Source: an uncultured Bacilli bacterium
Lineage (GTDB): Bacteria; Bacillota_I; Bacilli_A; RF39; UBA660
Assembly: GCA_947623735.1 (NCBI GenBank)
Contig: CANQHE010000006.1
Coordinates: 1 to 44,017, forward strand
Length of the DNA: 44,017 nucleotides
Direction of reading: 5' to 3'
Program-made: the position numbers and the translations under genes
Shown: piece by piece, positions 29,583-39,418 of the stretch
How positions within the stretch are numbered: the stretch's first letter is position 1
How the letters are laid out: each line of letters starts with the position of its first letter
Notes under the pieces: generated by a model
Seen by the model: only the letters and a program-made list of their open reading frames with translations
Told to the model about the DNA's origin: nothing
Database searches by the model: none

Positions 29583-30029
29583 ATGTATAGTGAAAAATTA
29601 GAATCTTTAAGAACAAGAATCGGTCTTACTCAAAAGGAAGTAGGACAATTAATTAATTTAGATAGTGGAACTTATTGTCATTATGAAAAAGAAGATTTAA
29701 TCATCCCTCTTAAACACTTAATTACTTTATGTAATTATTATGATGTTTCTTTAGATTATATATTTTCTTTTAGCAATAAGAAAAAATACAATAATTTAAA
29801 AACTAATATCGATATAGCAACAGTTGGTAAAAATCTACTTGCTTTTAGAAAAAAATATAAACTAACTCAAGAACAACTTGCTGAAATTTTAAATACTCCT
29901 CACTCAGTGTTATCTGATTATGAACATGGAAAAAGATTAATTCCAACTCACGCTTTATTTGCTATATGCAAAAAATATAAAATATCTGCTGATTATTTAC
30001 TTGGTAGAATTGATAAAAAGCCCTTTTAG
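29583..30029 (+). CDS. Double helix-turn-helix (two XRE domains) regulator, cassette copy 2
   Basis: TRIGLTQKEVGQLINLDSGTYCHYE and YKLTQEQLAEILNTPHSVLSDYEHGKR; paralogous to 11788-12219. Confidence 0.88.
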   Translation: MYSEKLESLRTRIGLTQKEVGQLINLDSGTYCHYEKEDLIIPLKHLITLCNYYDVSLDYIFSFSNKKKYNNLKTNIDIATVGKNLLAFRKKYKLTQEQLAEILNTPHSVLSDYEHGKRLIPTHALFAICKKYKISADYLLGRIDKKPF

Positions 30030-30038
30030 GCTTTTTTG
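30017..30038 (+). terminator. Short terminator after regulator 2
   Basis: aaaaGCCctttta-GGCtttttt hairpin overlapping the stop codon. Confidence 0.5.
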
Positions 30039-30081
30039 TTTGTCGAATTTTGTCGAGCGATTTTTCTTTACTTATATATAA

Positions 30082-30150
30082 TTAATATTTATAATAAATA
30101 ATCGAACATTTAAGGCGGGTGTCTACCTCTTTTAGTGTTCTTCTTTCCAT
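30082..30150 (-). CDS. Candidate 22-aa peptide MERRTLKEVDTRLKCSIIYYKY
   Basis: ATG preceded by AAGGAG at 6-nt spacing; too short for the ORF track. Confidence 0.3.
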   Translation of the reverse strand: MERRTLKEVDTRLKCSIIYYKY

Positions 30151-30209
30151 AACTTTCTCCTTTGCATGTCAGGGGGTTTGTTTTATGGTAAAGGAGGGAC
30201 TAGGTGGTC

Positions 30210-30323
30210 ATGATAAAAGTGATTTTATCCATGATATTATTGTTTATAACAATTAAAAAGGCACTTGTTTTTATCAACATAAAAATTGATATCAACATAA
30301 GTGTCTCCAATACAAAATTGTAG
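30210..30323 (+). CDS. Candidate 37-aa hydrophobic peptide MIKVILSMILLFITIKKALVFINIKIDINISVSNTKL (type I toxin-like?)
   Basis: Upstream AAAGGAGG/AGGTGG; hydrophobic N-terminus with charged C-terminus; ATG lies within hairpin CATGATAAAAgtgaTTTTATC. Confidence 0.4.
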   Translation: MIKVILSMILLFITIKKALVFINIKIDINISVSNTKL

Positions 30324-30352
30324 GCATTTAGTCCTTAAATGTTCTACAATTT
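30315..30352. repeat. Long AT-rich hairpin overlapping the peptide stop codon
   Basis: AAATTGTAG-g-CATTTA ... TAAATG-tt-CTACAATTT. Confidence 0.75.
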
Positions 30353-30420
30353 AATATTAACATAGTTTTATTATAAATACAACCATTATTTTAAAAGAAA
30401 ATAGAATACTTTAAATTAAT

Positions 30421-31629
30421 TTATTCTTCACTTAATAACCATTGTACTACATTTATTTTTCTTATACCATCATAATCAGCTTCTAAATCCATATCTAAAG
30501 TAAGTAATACTTTAGGATAATAATCCCCTGTTTTTCGCAATGACTTTAATTCTCTTTCTAAAACTTTCTCATCTCTAACCGATAAAGCAACTTGAAAATA
30601 TTTTAGTCCATCTCTATTTTGCGCCACAAAATCAACCTCTAAATCATCAACTTTCCCCACATATACTTTATAACCCCTTCTAAGTAACTCTAAATATACT
30701 ATATTTTCCAATATATGTCCCATATCACTATCAGCCTTTTTTCCTAATAAATAACTTCTAAGTCCCGTATCTACAACATAATATTTATAATCTCTTGAAA
30801 GTAAATTTTTTCCTTTTACATCAAATCTTTCCGCTTTATATATTAAAAAACTTTCTATAAAGGCTGTTATATAATTTTCTACTGTATGATTACTTGTTGC
30901 CATCCCTTTACTTGTTAATGTATCACTTATTTTTTTAATTGATATAGAACTTCCTATACTATCAAACAAAAACTTTAAGACACTTTCTAATAATAACTTA
31001 TCAGATATATTAACTCTTGCCATTATATCTTTATATACAATCGTTGAAAATATCCCATCTAAATATTTATCTATATCATTAGGATTAGTTTTTAAAATAT
31101 TTATATTTCCTGGCATTCCCCCATTTTTCATATAATCTAAAAATAATTGTTGATAATTATTATCATTAAAAATACTAACATATTCCTTAAAAGATAAAGG
31201 CAACATTTTTATCTCAATATATCTACCTGAAAGTAAAGTTGCAAGTTCTCCCGATAACAAATAAGCATTTGACCCAGTTATATATAAATCAACATTTTTC
31301 TTTATATATAAACTATCTACTGCTTTTTGAAACTCTTTCACATTTTGTACTTCATCTAAAAATACATAATACTTATTTTCAGGTTTTATTTTATTATTTA
31401 TATACTGATATAACTCTTTATAATCTTTAAAATCATAATTAGCATCTTCTAAATTTATCTCTATAATTTGCTCATCATTAATTCCTATTTTTTTTAAATA
31501 ATTAATAAACAGCAAAAACAAAGTTGATTTACCACATCTTCTTATACCTGTAACAACTTTTATTAAATCTTTATCTTTCCATCTTTTTAATTCTTCAAGA
31601 TAAACAGGTCTTTCTATCAATTTTATCAC
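30421..31629 (-). CDS. AAA ATPase with DUF4143 domain
   Basis: VVTGIRRCGKSTLFLLF; YYVFLDEVQNVKEFQKAVDSLY; ITGSNAYLLSGELATLLSGRYIEIKMLPLSFKEY; C-terminal EVDFVAQ. Confidence 0.92.
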   Translation of the reverse strand: MIKLIERPVYLEELKRWKDKDLIKVVTGIRRCGKSTLFLLFINYLKKIGINDEQIIEINLEDANYDFKDYKELYQYINNKIKPENKYYVFLDEVQNVKEFQKAVDSLYIKKNVDLYITGSNAYLLSGELATLLSGRYIEIKMLPLSFKEYVSIFNDNNYQQLFLDYMKNGGMPGNINILKTNPNDIDKYLDGIFSTIVYKDIMARVNISDKLLLESVLKFLFDSIGSSISIKKISDTLTSKGMATSNHTVENYITAFIESFLIYKAERFDVKGKNLLSRDYKYYVVDTGLRSYLLGKKADSDMGHILENIVYLELLRRGYKVYVGKVDDLEVDFVAQNRDGLKYFQVALSVRDEKVLERELKSLRKTGDYYPKVLLTLDMDLEADYDGIRKINVVQWLLSEE

Positions 31630-31700
31630 CTCTAAATAAGTATAAATTATTTTTCAAAAAAAGTCAAGTTTTGGAAATATTTTTCCAAAACTACTAAAAA

Positions 31701-34700
31701 TTACAAACTTTTGGAACTTTCACTTAATTTTTTATAATATGCATATCTTTTTTTAGCATACTCTATTTGACTATTAAGTAAACTTTGAGCTTTTTCTTTA
31801 TCTTTAATCTTTAAAGCATTATATCTCACTTCATTATCTAAGAATTTATCATACAAACTAAAATCAGGTTCCACATTATCCATATATAATTTTTCTTCTT
31901 TCGGATTATATCTCATAAGTAAAGTATAACCACATAAACTAGCAAGCTTCTCTTCTTCTATCGAATGTGCCATTCCGGTTTTAATTCCCTGTTCTATACA
32001 AGGAGAATAAGCAATAATTAATGCTGGACCATCATGTTCCATGGCTTCTTTCATGGCTTTTATTGCTTGTTGCATATTAGCCCCCAAACTAATACTTGCA
32101 ACATAACAATTAGGAATGCTACTAGCTAGTCTAAATAAATCTTTTTTATAAGTTTTTTTGCCCATATCCGCAAACTCCGCAACTTGTCCCATTTTACTTG
32201 CTTTGCTAGCCTGTCCTCCGGTATTTGAATACACCTCAGTATCTAAAACTAGCATCTTTACTGGTTCCCCACTATGAAGCACATGGTCTACTCCACCATA
32301 TCCAATATCATAAGCCCAACCATCACCACCGATAGCAAGCACTGTTCTTGAAGGAATAAATTTAAGTAATGTTTTTAACTTATCCGGAATATCCAAAGAT
32401 TCTAAAGCTTTTTTCACTTCCATAGTTATTTTAAAATCATTCATATTATCAATATATTTAATAAATAACTCTCTTACTTCATTAGAAACTTTATCTTTAT
32501 TATCCAGCATTATTTTTTTAATTAAATTTCTTTTACTTTTATAAGAAAGATGCATACCTAATGCAAACTCGGCATTATCTTCAAACAAAGAATTAGCCCA
32601 TGGAATTTTATATGGAGTACTTGGCGCTGACCCACCATAAATACTTGAACATCCTGTCGCATTCGCTATTACTAATTCTTCCCCATAAAGTCTTGTAATT
32701 AAATTTATATATGGAGTTTCGCCACATCCAGCACAAGCTCCACTAAACTCTAACTTTGCTTCACATAAACTAGCCCCTGCAACACTAAATTTATTTACTA
32801 ATAAAGGATTAACATAATTATTAAAATATTTATTTGCTTCCTTTTGTTTTTCTAAAGATACTTCGCCAAAATCTAAAGCTTTAACGCCATTTTTCCCAGG
32901 ACATTCTGTAATACATAAACCACATTCTGTACAATCAAATTCACTTACTAAAACTTGATAATTATAATCTTTATTAATTAAATAAGGAATCCCTACTTTA
33001 TCTTTTGCCACAAAACTTCTAATAACCGCATGGGGACAAACAAAACTACATCTTCCACACTGAATACAATTTTCTTTAATCCATTTTGGTGCTTTAGCAT
33101 TAACTCTTCTTTTTTCAAAACTACTTAACCCATTTGGAAAAGTCCCATCCATAAAAGCACTAAGTTCCGAAACTGTTAAAGTATCTCCCATTCTTCGATT
33201 AATTTTACTAATAACATCAATATTTTCTTCTTTATCTATATTATCAGACAAATTAATTTTAATTTCTTTTAAATTATCACTAGCTCTTTTTATAGCCAGA
33301 ATATTACTATTAATTACATTTTCTCCTTTAGTTTTAAAAGCTTTCTTTATATTATCCGTTAGTATTTCTATTGCCCCATCTATTCCTAATTCTTTTAAAA
33401 TTAAAAGTTCCATTATTTTACTAATTTTTCCTTTAATTCCCACTTCTGTTGCAATATCTTCAGCATTTATCGCATAAACTTTAATATTTCGAGCATTTAT
33501 TATTTTCTTATCTTTATTTGTTAAAACTTCATTTATTTCTTCTTCATTTTTACTTGTACTAATAATTAAAATACCTTTTTCTTTTAAATTATCTAGCATT
33601 TGAAATTTTTTAAAATACTCTAATTTTGTAACCACAACCATCTCAGGATTTTCTACATAAAAAGGTGCTTCAATATGTTCTTTTCCAATTCTTAAATTAC
33701 AAACTGTAACTCCTCCTGATTTTTTCGAATCATAAGAAAAATAACCATTTACAAAATAACCTTTATTTCCCATAATTTTTAAAATATCTTTTGAAGCACT
33801 AACCATTCCATCAGAACCAAAACCATATATAAGCAATTCTTGAGCATTTATATCAATTTTATATTCTTCTTTAGGTAAACTTGTATTAGTAACATCATCT
33901 ACAATTCCAATCGTAAAATTATTTTTAAGATTACCATCTAACATCGTATAAACACTTTTAATATCCCCTGGTGTTGTATTCTTACTTGAAAGCCCAAATC
34001 TTCCTCCGACAACATTTATATCAGTATCAAAAAGAGCATTAACAATATCTAAATATAAAGGTTCACCATTAGCTCCTGCTTCTTTAGTTCTATCAAGAAC
34101 CGCAATATTTTTAACACTATCAGGTAAAATATTTTTTAAATATTTAGGACTAAATGGTCGATATAATCTTACAATTACTAAACCAATTTTCTTTCCCTTT
34201 TTATTTTCTTTATCAACTACTAATTTAATTGTATCAGTAATACTTCCCATCGCCACTATCACATTTGTTGCATCTTCTGCTCCATAATAATTAAATGGTT
34301 TATAATTAGTTCCCATTATTTTATTAATCTTTTCCATATAATCATTTACTATATCTGGAAGTTTATCATAATATTTATTTCTAGCTTCACTAGTTTGAAA
34401 ATAAATATCTTCGTTAAAAGCGAGTCCTCTTTGAATACCCGCATCAATATTTAAAGCCCGATTTTTAAATTTTTCGATATCTTCCCAAGGAATAATTTCT
34501 TTTAATTTTAAAGTATCTAATTCTTTAATTGTACTTATTTCATGACTAGTTCTAAATCCATCAAAAAAATGTAAGAAAGGAATACTTCCTTTTATCGCGG
34601 ATAAATGCGCAACCGCGGCTAAATTTTGAGCATCATATACATTACTTGACGAAAGAATGGCAAAACCCGTTGCTCTTACTCCATATATATCACTATGGTC

Positions 34701-35081
34701 TCCAAAAATTGATAAAGCATTAGTGGCTACAGTCCTAGATGCCACATGTATTACTCCCGGAAGCATTTCTCCGGCAATTTTATACATATTAGGTATCATT
34801 AAAAGTAAACCTTGACTAGCTGTAAAAGTTGTTGCTAAAGCGCCACTTATTAAAGCTCCATGTAAAGCTCCCGCGGCTCCAGCTTCACTTTGCATTTCAA
34901 CTAGTTCTACTTTCGTATCAAATAAATTATTTTCTTTATTTCTTAAACTATCAATATTAGATGCCATGGGACTACTTGGCGTAATCGGATATATCGCACA
35001 TAATTCACTAAAAAAATAAGCTATATCACTACAAGCTTTATTACCATCACAAATTTTCAAAATAGCATCACCTATTATCAA
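31701..35081 (-). CDS. nifJ: Pyruvate:ferredoxin (flavodoxin) oxidoreductase
   Basis: YPITPSSPMA; two 4Fe-4S motifs CIQCGRCSFVCPH and CTECGLCITECPG; TPP-domain GDGWAYDIGYGGVDHV; 1126 aa. Confidence 0.95.
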   Translation of the reverse strand: MIIGDAILKICDGNKACSDIAYFFSELCAIYPITPSSPMASNIDSLRNKENNLFDTKVELVEMQSEAGAAGALHGALISGALATTFTASQGLLLMIPNMYKIAGEMLPGVIHVASRTVATNALSIFGDHSDIYGVRATGFAILSSSNVYDAQNLAAVAHLSAIKGSIPFLHFFDGFRTSHEISTIKELDTLKLKEIIPWEDIEKFKNRALNIDAGIQRGLAFNEDIYFQTSEARNKYYDKLPDIVNDYMEKINKIMGTNYKPFNYYGAEDATNVIVAMGSITDTIKLVVDKENKKGKKIGLVIVRLYRPFSPKYLKNILPDSVKNIAVLDRTKEAGANGEPLYLDIVNALFDTDINVVGGRFGLSSKNTTPGDIKSVYTMLDGNLKNNFTIGIVDDVTNTSLPKEEYKIDINAQELLIYGFGSDGMVSASKDILKIMGNKGYFVNGYFSYDSKKSGGVTVCNLRIGKEHIEAPFYVENPEMVVVTKLEYFKKFQMLDNLKEKGILIISTSKNEEEINEVLTNKDKKIINARNIKVYAINAEDIATEVGIKGKISKIMELLILKELGIDGAIEILTDNIKKAFKTKGENVINSNILAIKRASDNLKEIKINLSDNIDKEENIDVISKINRRMGDTLTVSELSAFMDGTFPNGLSSFEKRRVNAKAPKWIKENCIQCGRCSFVCPHAVIRSFVAKDKVGIPYLINKDYNYQVLVSEFDCTECGLCITECPGKNGVKALDFGEVSLEKQKEANKYFNNYVNPLLVNKFSVAGASLCEAKLEFSGACAGCGETPYINLITRLYGEELVIANATGCSSIYGGSAPSTPYKIPWANSLFEDNAEFALGMHLSYKSKRNLIKKIMLDNKDKVSNEVRELFIKYIDNMNDFKITMEVKKALESLDIPDKLKTLLKFIPSRTVLAIGGDGWAYDIGYGGVDHVLHSGEPVKMLVLDTEVYSNTGGQASKASKMGQVAEFADMGKKTYKKDLFRLASSIPNCYVASISLGANMQQAIKAMKEAMEHDGPALIIAYSPCIEQGIKTGMAHSIEEEKLASLCGYTLLMRYNPKEEKLYMDNVEPDFSLYDKFLDNEVRYNALKIKDKEKAQSLLNSQIEYAKKRYAYYKKLSESSKSL

Positions 35082-35113
35082 TTATACCATGATTTATATT
35101 ATCTCGCAATTAA

Positions 35114-35608
35114 TTATTTATAAAGACCGACGACAACTTTTTTTGGTGCGACACTTTTTAAAACTATCGCCCCTGCTCCAATCGTTACGCCTTCTCCAAT
35201 AACAATATTCCCTAAAACTATTGCTCCCGCGCCAATAACAACATTATCTTTAATTGTCGGATGTCTTTTTATCTTTTCTTTACCAGTTCCACCCAAAGTA
35301 ACACCATGATATATCATTACATTATCCCCAATTATTGCTGTTTCTCCAATTACTACTCCCATCCCATGGTCAATAAAAAAATTCTTTCCAATCGTCGCTC
35401 CGGGATGTATTTCTATTCCAGTTCTCTTCTTAGCTTTTTCACTTATTAATCTTGCTAAAAAATAAAACTTATGTAAATAAAGAAAGTGTGCTATTTTATA
35501 ATATATATAAACTTTAAAAAAAGGATAAACTAAAACTTCTAAGTTACTATGTATCGCAGGGTCTTTACTTCGTATTAATCTAATTAAATCTTTAAAAAAT
35601 TTTATCAT
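35114..35608 (-). CDS. cysE: Serine O-acetyltransferase CysE (short form)
   Basis: [46 protein letters not shown], hexapeptide repeats. Confidence 0.9.
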   Translation of the reverse strand: MIKFFKDLIRLIRSKDPAIHSNLEVLVYPFFKVYIYYKIAHFLYLHKFYFLARLISEKAKKRTGIEIHPGATIGKNFFIDHGMGVVIGETAIIGDNVMIYHGVTLGGTGKEKIKRHPTIKDNVVIGAGAIVLGNIVIGEGVTIGAGAIVLKSVAPKKVVVGLYK

Positions 35609-35651
35609 TTAAAATCACACTATAATATATGTTTAAATTTATAAAAAGCCA

Positions 35652-35682
35652 AAAAAAAGAATAGCCTCACTATTCTAAAAAA
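35652..35682 (-). terminator. Terminator downstream of yebC
   Basis: minus strand AGAATAG-tgagg-CTATTCTTTTTTTT. Confidence 0.8.
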
Positions 35683-36395
35683 TTATCTACATTATGATAT
35701 ATTTCAGTTACATCTTCAATTTCATCAAGCATTTTATAAAGTTTACTAAATACTTCTAAATCTTCATCATTTAACTTAACTCTATTTTTAGGATACATTC
35801 CTACTTCATCAATTATATAATTAATATTATTATCAATTCTTTCTAATATATCTTTAACTTTATTAATATCATTAGGTTCTACACTTATTGTAAGATTACC
35901 ATCTAAAGTCTCAAAATCAACTGGTTCAATTCCTTCTTCTAAAAGCGCTTCAAATATTTCTTCTTCTTTATTTGTTTTAAAAGTTACTATTGCTAAATAA
36001 TCATAATTATAAGTAACACTATTAGTAACTCCTAAACTTTTATTAACTTTATTAAAAGCCGCTCTAACCATTCCCACCGTTCTATTAACATTATCTGTTA
36101 AAGTTTTAATAATTAAAGTTGAAGCTCCGGGACCAAATCCTTCATAAATAACTTCATGATAATCTTCTCCCCCTATTCCTTTAGCTTTTTCAATTGCCCG
36201 ATTTATAATATCACTAGGAACTTGCTCTTTCCGTGCTTTTTCCACTACTCTTTTTAAAAATACATTACTTTCTAACTCTGGAACTCCTTTTTTCGCGGCT
36301 AAATATATTTCTTTCGCAAAATTCGAATAAAGCTTAGCTTTCATTGCTCCTGTCTTTTGAATACTAGCTTTTCTAACTTCATAAGCTCGTCCCAT
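35670..36395 (-). CDS. YebC/PmpR family protein
   Basis: MGRAYEVRKASIQKTGAMKAKLYSNFAKEIYLAAKKG; YEGFGPGASTLIIKTLTDNVNRT. Confidence 0.93.
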   Translation of the reverse strand: MGRAYEVRKASIQKTGAMKAKLYSNFAKEIYLAAKKGVPELESNVFLKRVVEKARKEQVPSDIINRAIEKAKGIGGEDYHEVIYEGFGPGASTLIIKTLTDNVNRTVGMVRAAFNKVNKSLGVTNSVTYNYDYLAIVTFKTNKEEEIFEALLEEGIEPVDFETLDGNLTISVEPNDINKVKDILERIDNNINYIIDEVGMYPKNRVKLNDEDLEVFSKLYKMLDEIEDVTEIYHNVDNFLE

Positions 36396-36464
36396 AAATA
36401 ATCCCTCCTAAAAACTTAATCATTATAACACTTAAAACTAATTTCGTCTAGTTATTTATGATAC

Positions 36465-37514
36465 TTAAATTAAACCTTTAAGTTTTCTAACATAATCATA
36501 TATAAAATGTTTCTTTTTATATTTTTTCTTAATTAATCTTATAACTTTTCCCACTTTATATATTTGATAATAATTAATCCCCTCTTTTTCCATAATATAT
36601 TCTATTGCTCTTATAGTTGTTTCTTTATAATTTTCTCCTTTAAAAAATAATCTTACTCTATTATATGTTTGTCCACTTACTTTTCTATTTATATAATTAT
36701 AATAATTTTCACTTTTTCTTTTAAAAACAAATTTCTCTCCATCTAAATTCTTAAGGACCCTAATTCCATCATAATATCCCATTTTAATATTCTCAATTAC
36801 TCTATTTTTATCCAAATCCATTACTTTTCCTAAACTTCTTTTAGATTCAATTACTGTAACATTAGCATCCTCCGGATATTTCCGATGAAAGCCAATTCCT
36901 TTTACTTTCACTAAATAAATCTTATCATAACCTTTTCTAATTAATTCATTTACCGGTCCTAAATCATAAAAACCTCCATCTAAATAATAATTATCATCAA
37001 TTAATTTCTCTCTTCTAAATATCGGTAAACTAGAACTAGCCAAAATATAATCTTTAATTTTATCTTTATCCATATCTTTTTTCCATAAATAAAGAGGTTT
37101 TAAATCTTTAAATCTAACCGTACATATTCCAAAATCAATTTTACTATTAAATAACTTATCTTTATCTAAATTTTCTTCAATAACTTTTTTTAAGCCATCA
37201 AACAAAATCCCTTTATTAGCAATTATTCCTAAAATACTCGTAATCGATAATTTAAAAAAATTTATATTAATATCTTTATCCACCATCGCTTTAATAAAAT
37301 CATCAGAAAAACCAAAAACATGTCCCATTGATAGTTTTCGCCATATCTTCGGTAATTTATAACCTTCTCCACTAGCAATCACCGCACCATTTAAAGCCCC
37401 AATACTAGTTCCAATTACCCCATCAATATTAATTCCACATTCCCACATTGCCATATAAGCTCCCGCTTCATATGAACCTCTAACTCCGCCCCCTTCAAGC
37501 ACCAGTCCTGTCAT
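36465..37514 (-). CDS. Patatin-like phospholipase
   Basis: LVLEGGGVRGSYEAGA; GVIGTSIGALNG; LDGGFYDLGPV. Confidence 0.9.
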   Translation of the reverse strand: MTGLVLEGGGVRGSYEAGAYMAMWECGINIDGVIGTSIGALNGAVIASGEGYKLPKIWRKLSMGHVFGFSDDFIKAMVDKDININFFKLSITSILGIIANKGILFDGLKKVIEENLDKDKLFNSKIDFGICTVRFKDLKPLYLWKKDMDKDKIKDYILASSSLPIFRREKLIDDNYYLDGGFYDLGPVNELIRKGYDKIYLVKVKGIGFHRKYPEDANVTVIESKRSLGKVMDLDKNRVIENIKMGYYDGIRVLKNLDGEKFVFKRKSENYYNYINRKVSGQTYNRVRLFFKGENYKETTIRAIEYIMEKEGINYYQIYKVGKVIRLIKKKYKKKHFIYDYVRKLKGLI

Positions 37515-38500
37515 TTATTTTTCTTCCTTACTAAAAAACGCCATGGTTTAGTAATAATATTTTTAATTTTTTGTTCATGTCTAAGTATAAATACAAAAGG
37601 TTTAGCCATTAATATTGCTAAATATCTTCCCTTTTTAGTTCTTTTAAGTCGCATATAATAAGAAGATAAAGAATCACTTCTAAATTCTAAAATATCATTT
37701 AACTTATCCCCATCAGTATAAATATGCGTATAAAAATTCTTATCCATAAAAAACAAATTTGCTAAATATTTAATACTTAATCCATATATATTTAAAACAT
37801 TTGCTAAAATATTCGCATACGTATCCCGCATACTTTCTCCTCCGGTTGCATTAAATATTTTTCTATTTAACTCTTTCCCATGATTAATCGCACTCACAAA
37901 TAAATAAGCGGCATCATTATCAGTTATAGCTTCTACCATCCTATTTCTTTTACCATTATACATAAAAGCTCCACTTTTAGGATTACATAAAACCAAAGGA
38001 AGGCGAAGAATCGTATAATTCTTAAGTTTACTTTGAATCAACTTTTCGCATTTCTTTTTATTATTACTATAATAATCAATCGGTAAAATATTTATTTTAC
38101 TAGTAACACTTGCTTCACTTATATCGCCATACAAAGTCGTTGATGAAGCATAAATCAAAAAACATTCCGGATTATAAAAATTTATCGCTTTAATAATATT
38201 TTCTGTTCCATTATATTCGACTAATCTACTTATATCTTTTTTAATATCCGCAAGCGGAGGAAGTACCCCCGCTAAATGAATAATATAATCTTGGTCTTTA
38301 ACTAAAGCTTCCATTAAAACATTATCATTTATATCTCCAAATATTAAATTTACTCTTCTTCTATATTTTCTAAGTTTCTTTTGATTATCTTTACTTCTTA
38401 AATCAAGCGCGGTAATTTCATATTTCCCTTCACTAAGTAAATATTTAATTACTTTTATTCCTATAGCACCTGAAGCACCTGTAACTAATACTCTTTTCAT
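37511..38500 (-). CDS. NAD-dependent epimerase/dehydratase (extended SDR)
   Basis: RVLVTGASGAIGIKVIKYL; YIIHLAGVLPP; YASSTTLYGD; DYYSNNKKKCEKL; overlaps patatin gene. Confidence 0.85.
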   Translation of the reverse strand: MKRVLVTGASGAIGIKVIKYLLSEGKYEITALDLRSKDNQKKLRKYRRRVNLIFGDINDNVLMEALVKDQDYIIHLAGVLPPLADIKKDISRLVEYNGTENIIKAINFYNPECFLIYASSTTLYGDISEASVTSKINILPIDYYSNNKKKCEKLIQSKLKNYTILRLPLVLCNPKSGAFMYNGKRNRMVEAITDNDAAYLFVSAINHGKELNRKIFNATGGESMRDTYANILANVLNIYGLSIKYLANLFFMDKNFYTHIYTDGDKLNDILEFRSDSLSSYYMRLKRTKKGRYLAILMAKPFVFILRHEQKIKNIITKPWRFLVRKKNK

Positions 38501-38511
38501 CTTCTACTCCT

Positions 38512-39264
38512 TTATATTAAAAACGAAATAATTAATATCCCTATACCTGATATTAATCCCCATATTGTTTCTTTCTTTTTTATTTCTTCTTTAACTTCTG
38601 GTAATAACTCAAATAAAGCAATATATATAATCATTCCTAAAGTTATAGCCATTATCACTCCTAATATTAAATTACTTACATTTCCTACAATTAAAAATAT
38701 TAAACTACCTATCGTTCCCGAAAAAGTAAGTAAAAATATTAATAATTTATTATTTTTTTCATCTATTGTACTAAATATATGTGTCCCTAAAGGTAAATTA
38801 TGAAGGATAACTGACAATGCTAAAAGTAAACCCATCTTAAATTCATTTATAGTTACGCCATATATCATAAATCCTTCTAAAGCATTATGTAATATTAAAC
38901 TAATTATCGTTAATTTTCCAATATGATGCAAATGATTTTGATGTTCTACTTTATTATCATTATGTTCTTTATGTTTATGCGTATGACTTGGTACTAATAA
39001 ATCCAACATTTTTAAAATCATAAATCCCAATATTATAAAAATAAGTGCCATAATTATTCCATTACCAATCGCATATTCATCAAGTAATTCTAGTATTTCT
39101 GGACCTAAATCTAAAATAATTAATCCCAGCATAATTATTAAAGCTAGTCCCCCACTAAAATGGTTTAACTTATCTTTATCTTTAATACTCCTAGATATTA
39201 CTCCCCCCACTAGAAAAAATAAACCTGTAATAATAGTTAAAATTATTGCATATACTTTATCCAA
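38512..39264 (-). CDS. ZIP family metal transporter
   Basis: HNALEGFMIYGV and HNLPLGTHIFSTI; His-rich loop SHTHKHKEHNDNKVEHQNHLHH. Confidence 0.88.
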   Translation of the reverse strand: MDKVYAIILTIITGLFFLVGGVISRSIKDKDKLNHFSGGLALIIMLGLIILDLGPEILELLDEYAIGNGIIMALIFIILGFMILKMLDLLVPSHTHKHKEHNDNKVEHQNHLHHIGKLTIISLILHNALEGFMIYGVTINEFKMGLLLALSVILHNLPLGTHIFSTIDEKNNKLLIFLLTFSGTIGSLIFLIVGNVSNLILGVIMAITLGMIIYIALFELLPEVKEEIKKKETIWGLISGIGILIISFLI

Positions 39265-39368
39265 GTGTATTCACCCATTTCCTATTCTTAATTATACCTT
39301 TATTTTACCATTAAAGCAAGAACAAAGAAAAAGTATTTTAACTTCTATTACTTTAATTTTCATGCCAC

Positions 39369-39408
39369 AAAAAAACTCAAGCCATTTTTTAAATTTGAGT
39401 TTTTTATA
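39369..39408. terminator. Bidirectional-looking terminator hairpin
   Basis: AAAAAACTCAA...TTTGAGTTTTTT. Confidence 0.65.
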
Positions 39409-39418
39409 TCCTATTTAA

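Noticed and set aside
30041-30047. TGTCGAA as a Spo0A box
   Set aside because: Matches the 0A-box core, but a single 7-mer in AT-rich DNA is weak and no spo0A or sporulation regulator is visible in the window
30030-30420. DGR template repeat or reverse transcriptase near cassette 2
   Set aside because: I looked through the intergenic regions near both cassettes and found no copy of the GC-rich segment with AAC codons; no ORF in the track has RT-like motifs
35114-35608. CysE considered truncated pseudogene
   Set aside because: It lacks the usual C-terminal GVPAKI-type tail (ends VVVGLYK), but catalytic and hexapeptide motifs are intact; short forms exist, so left as a gene
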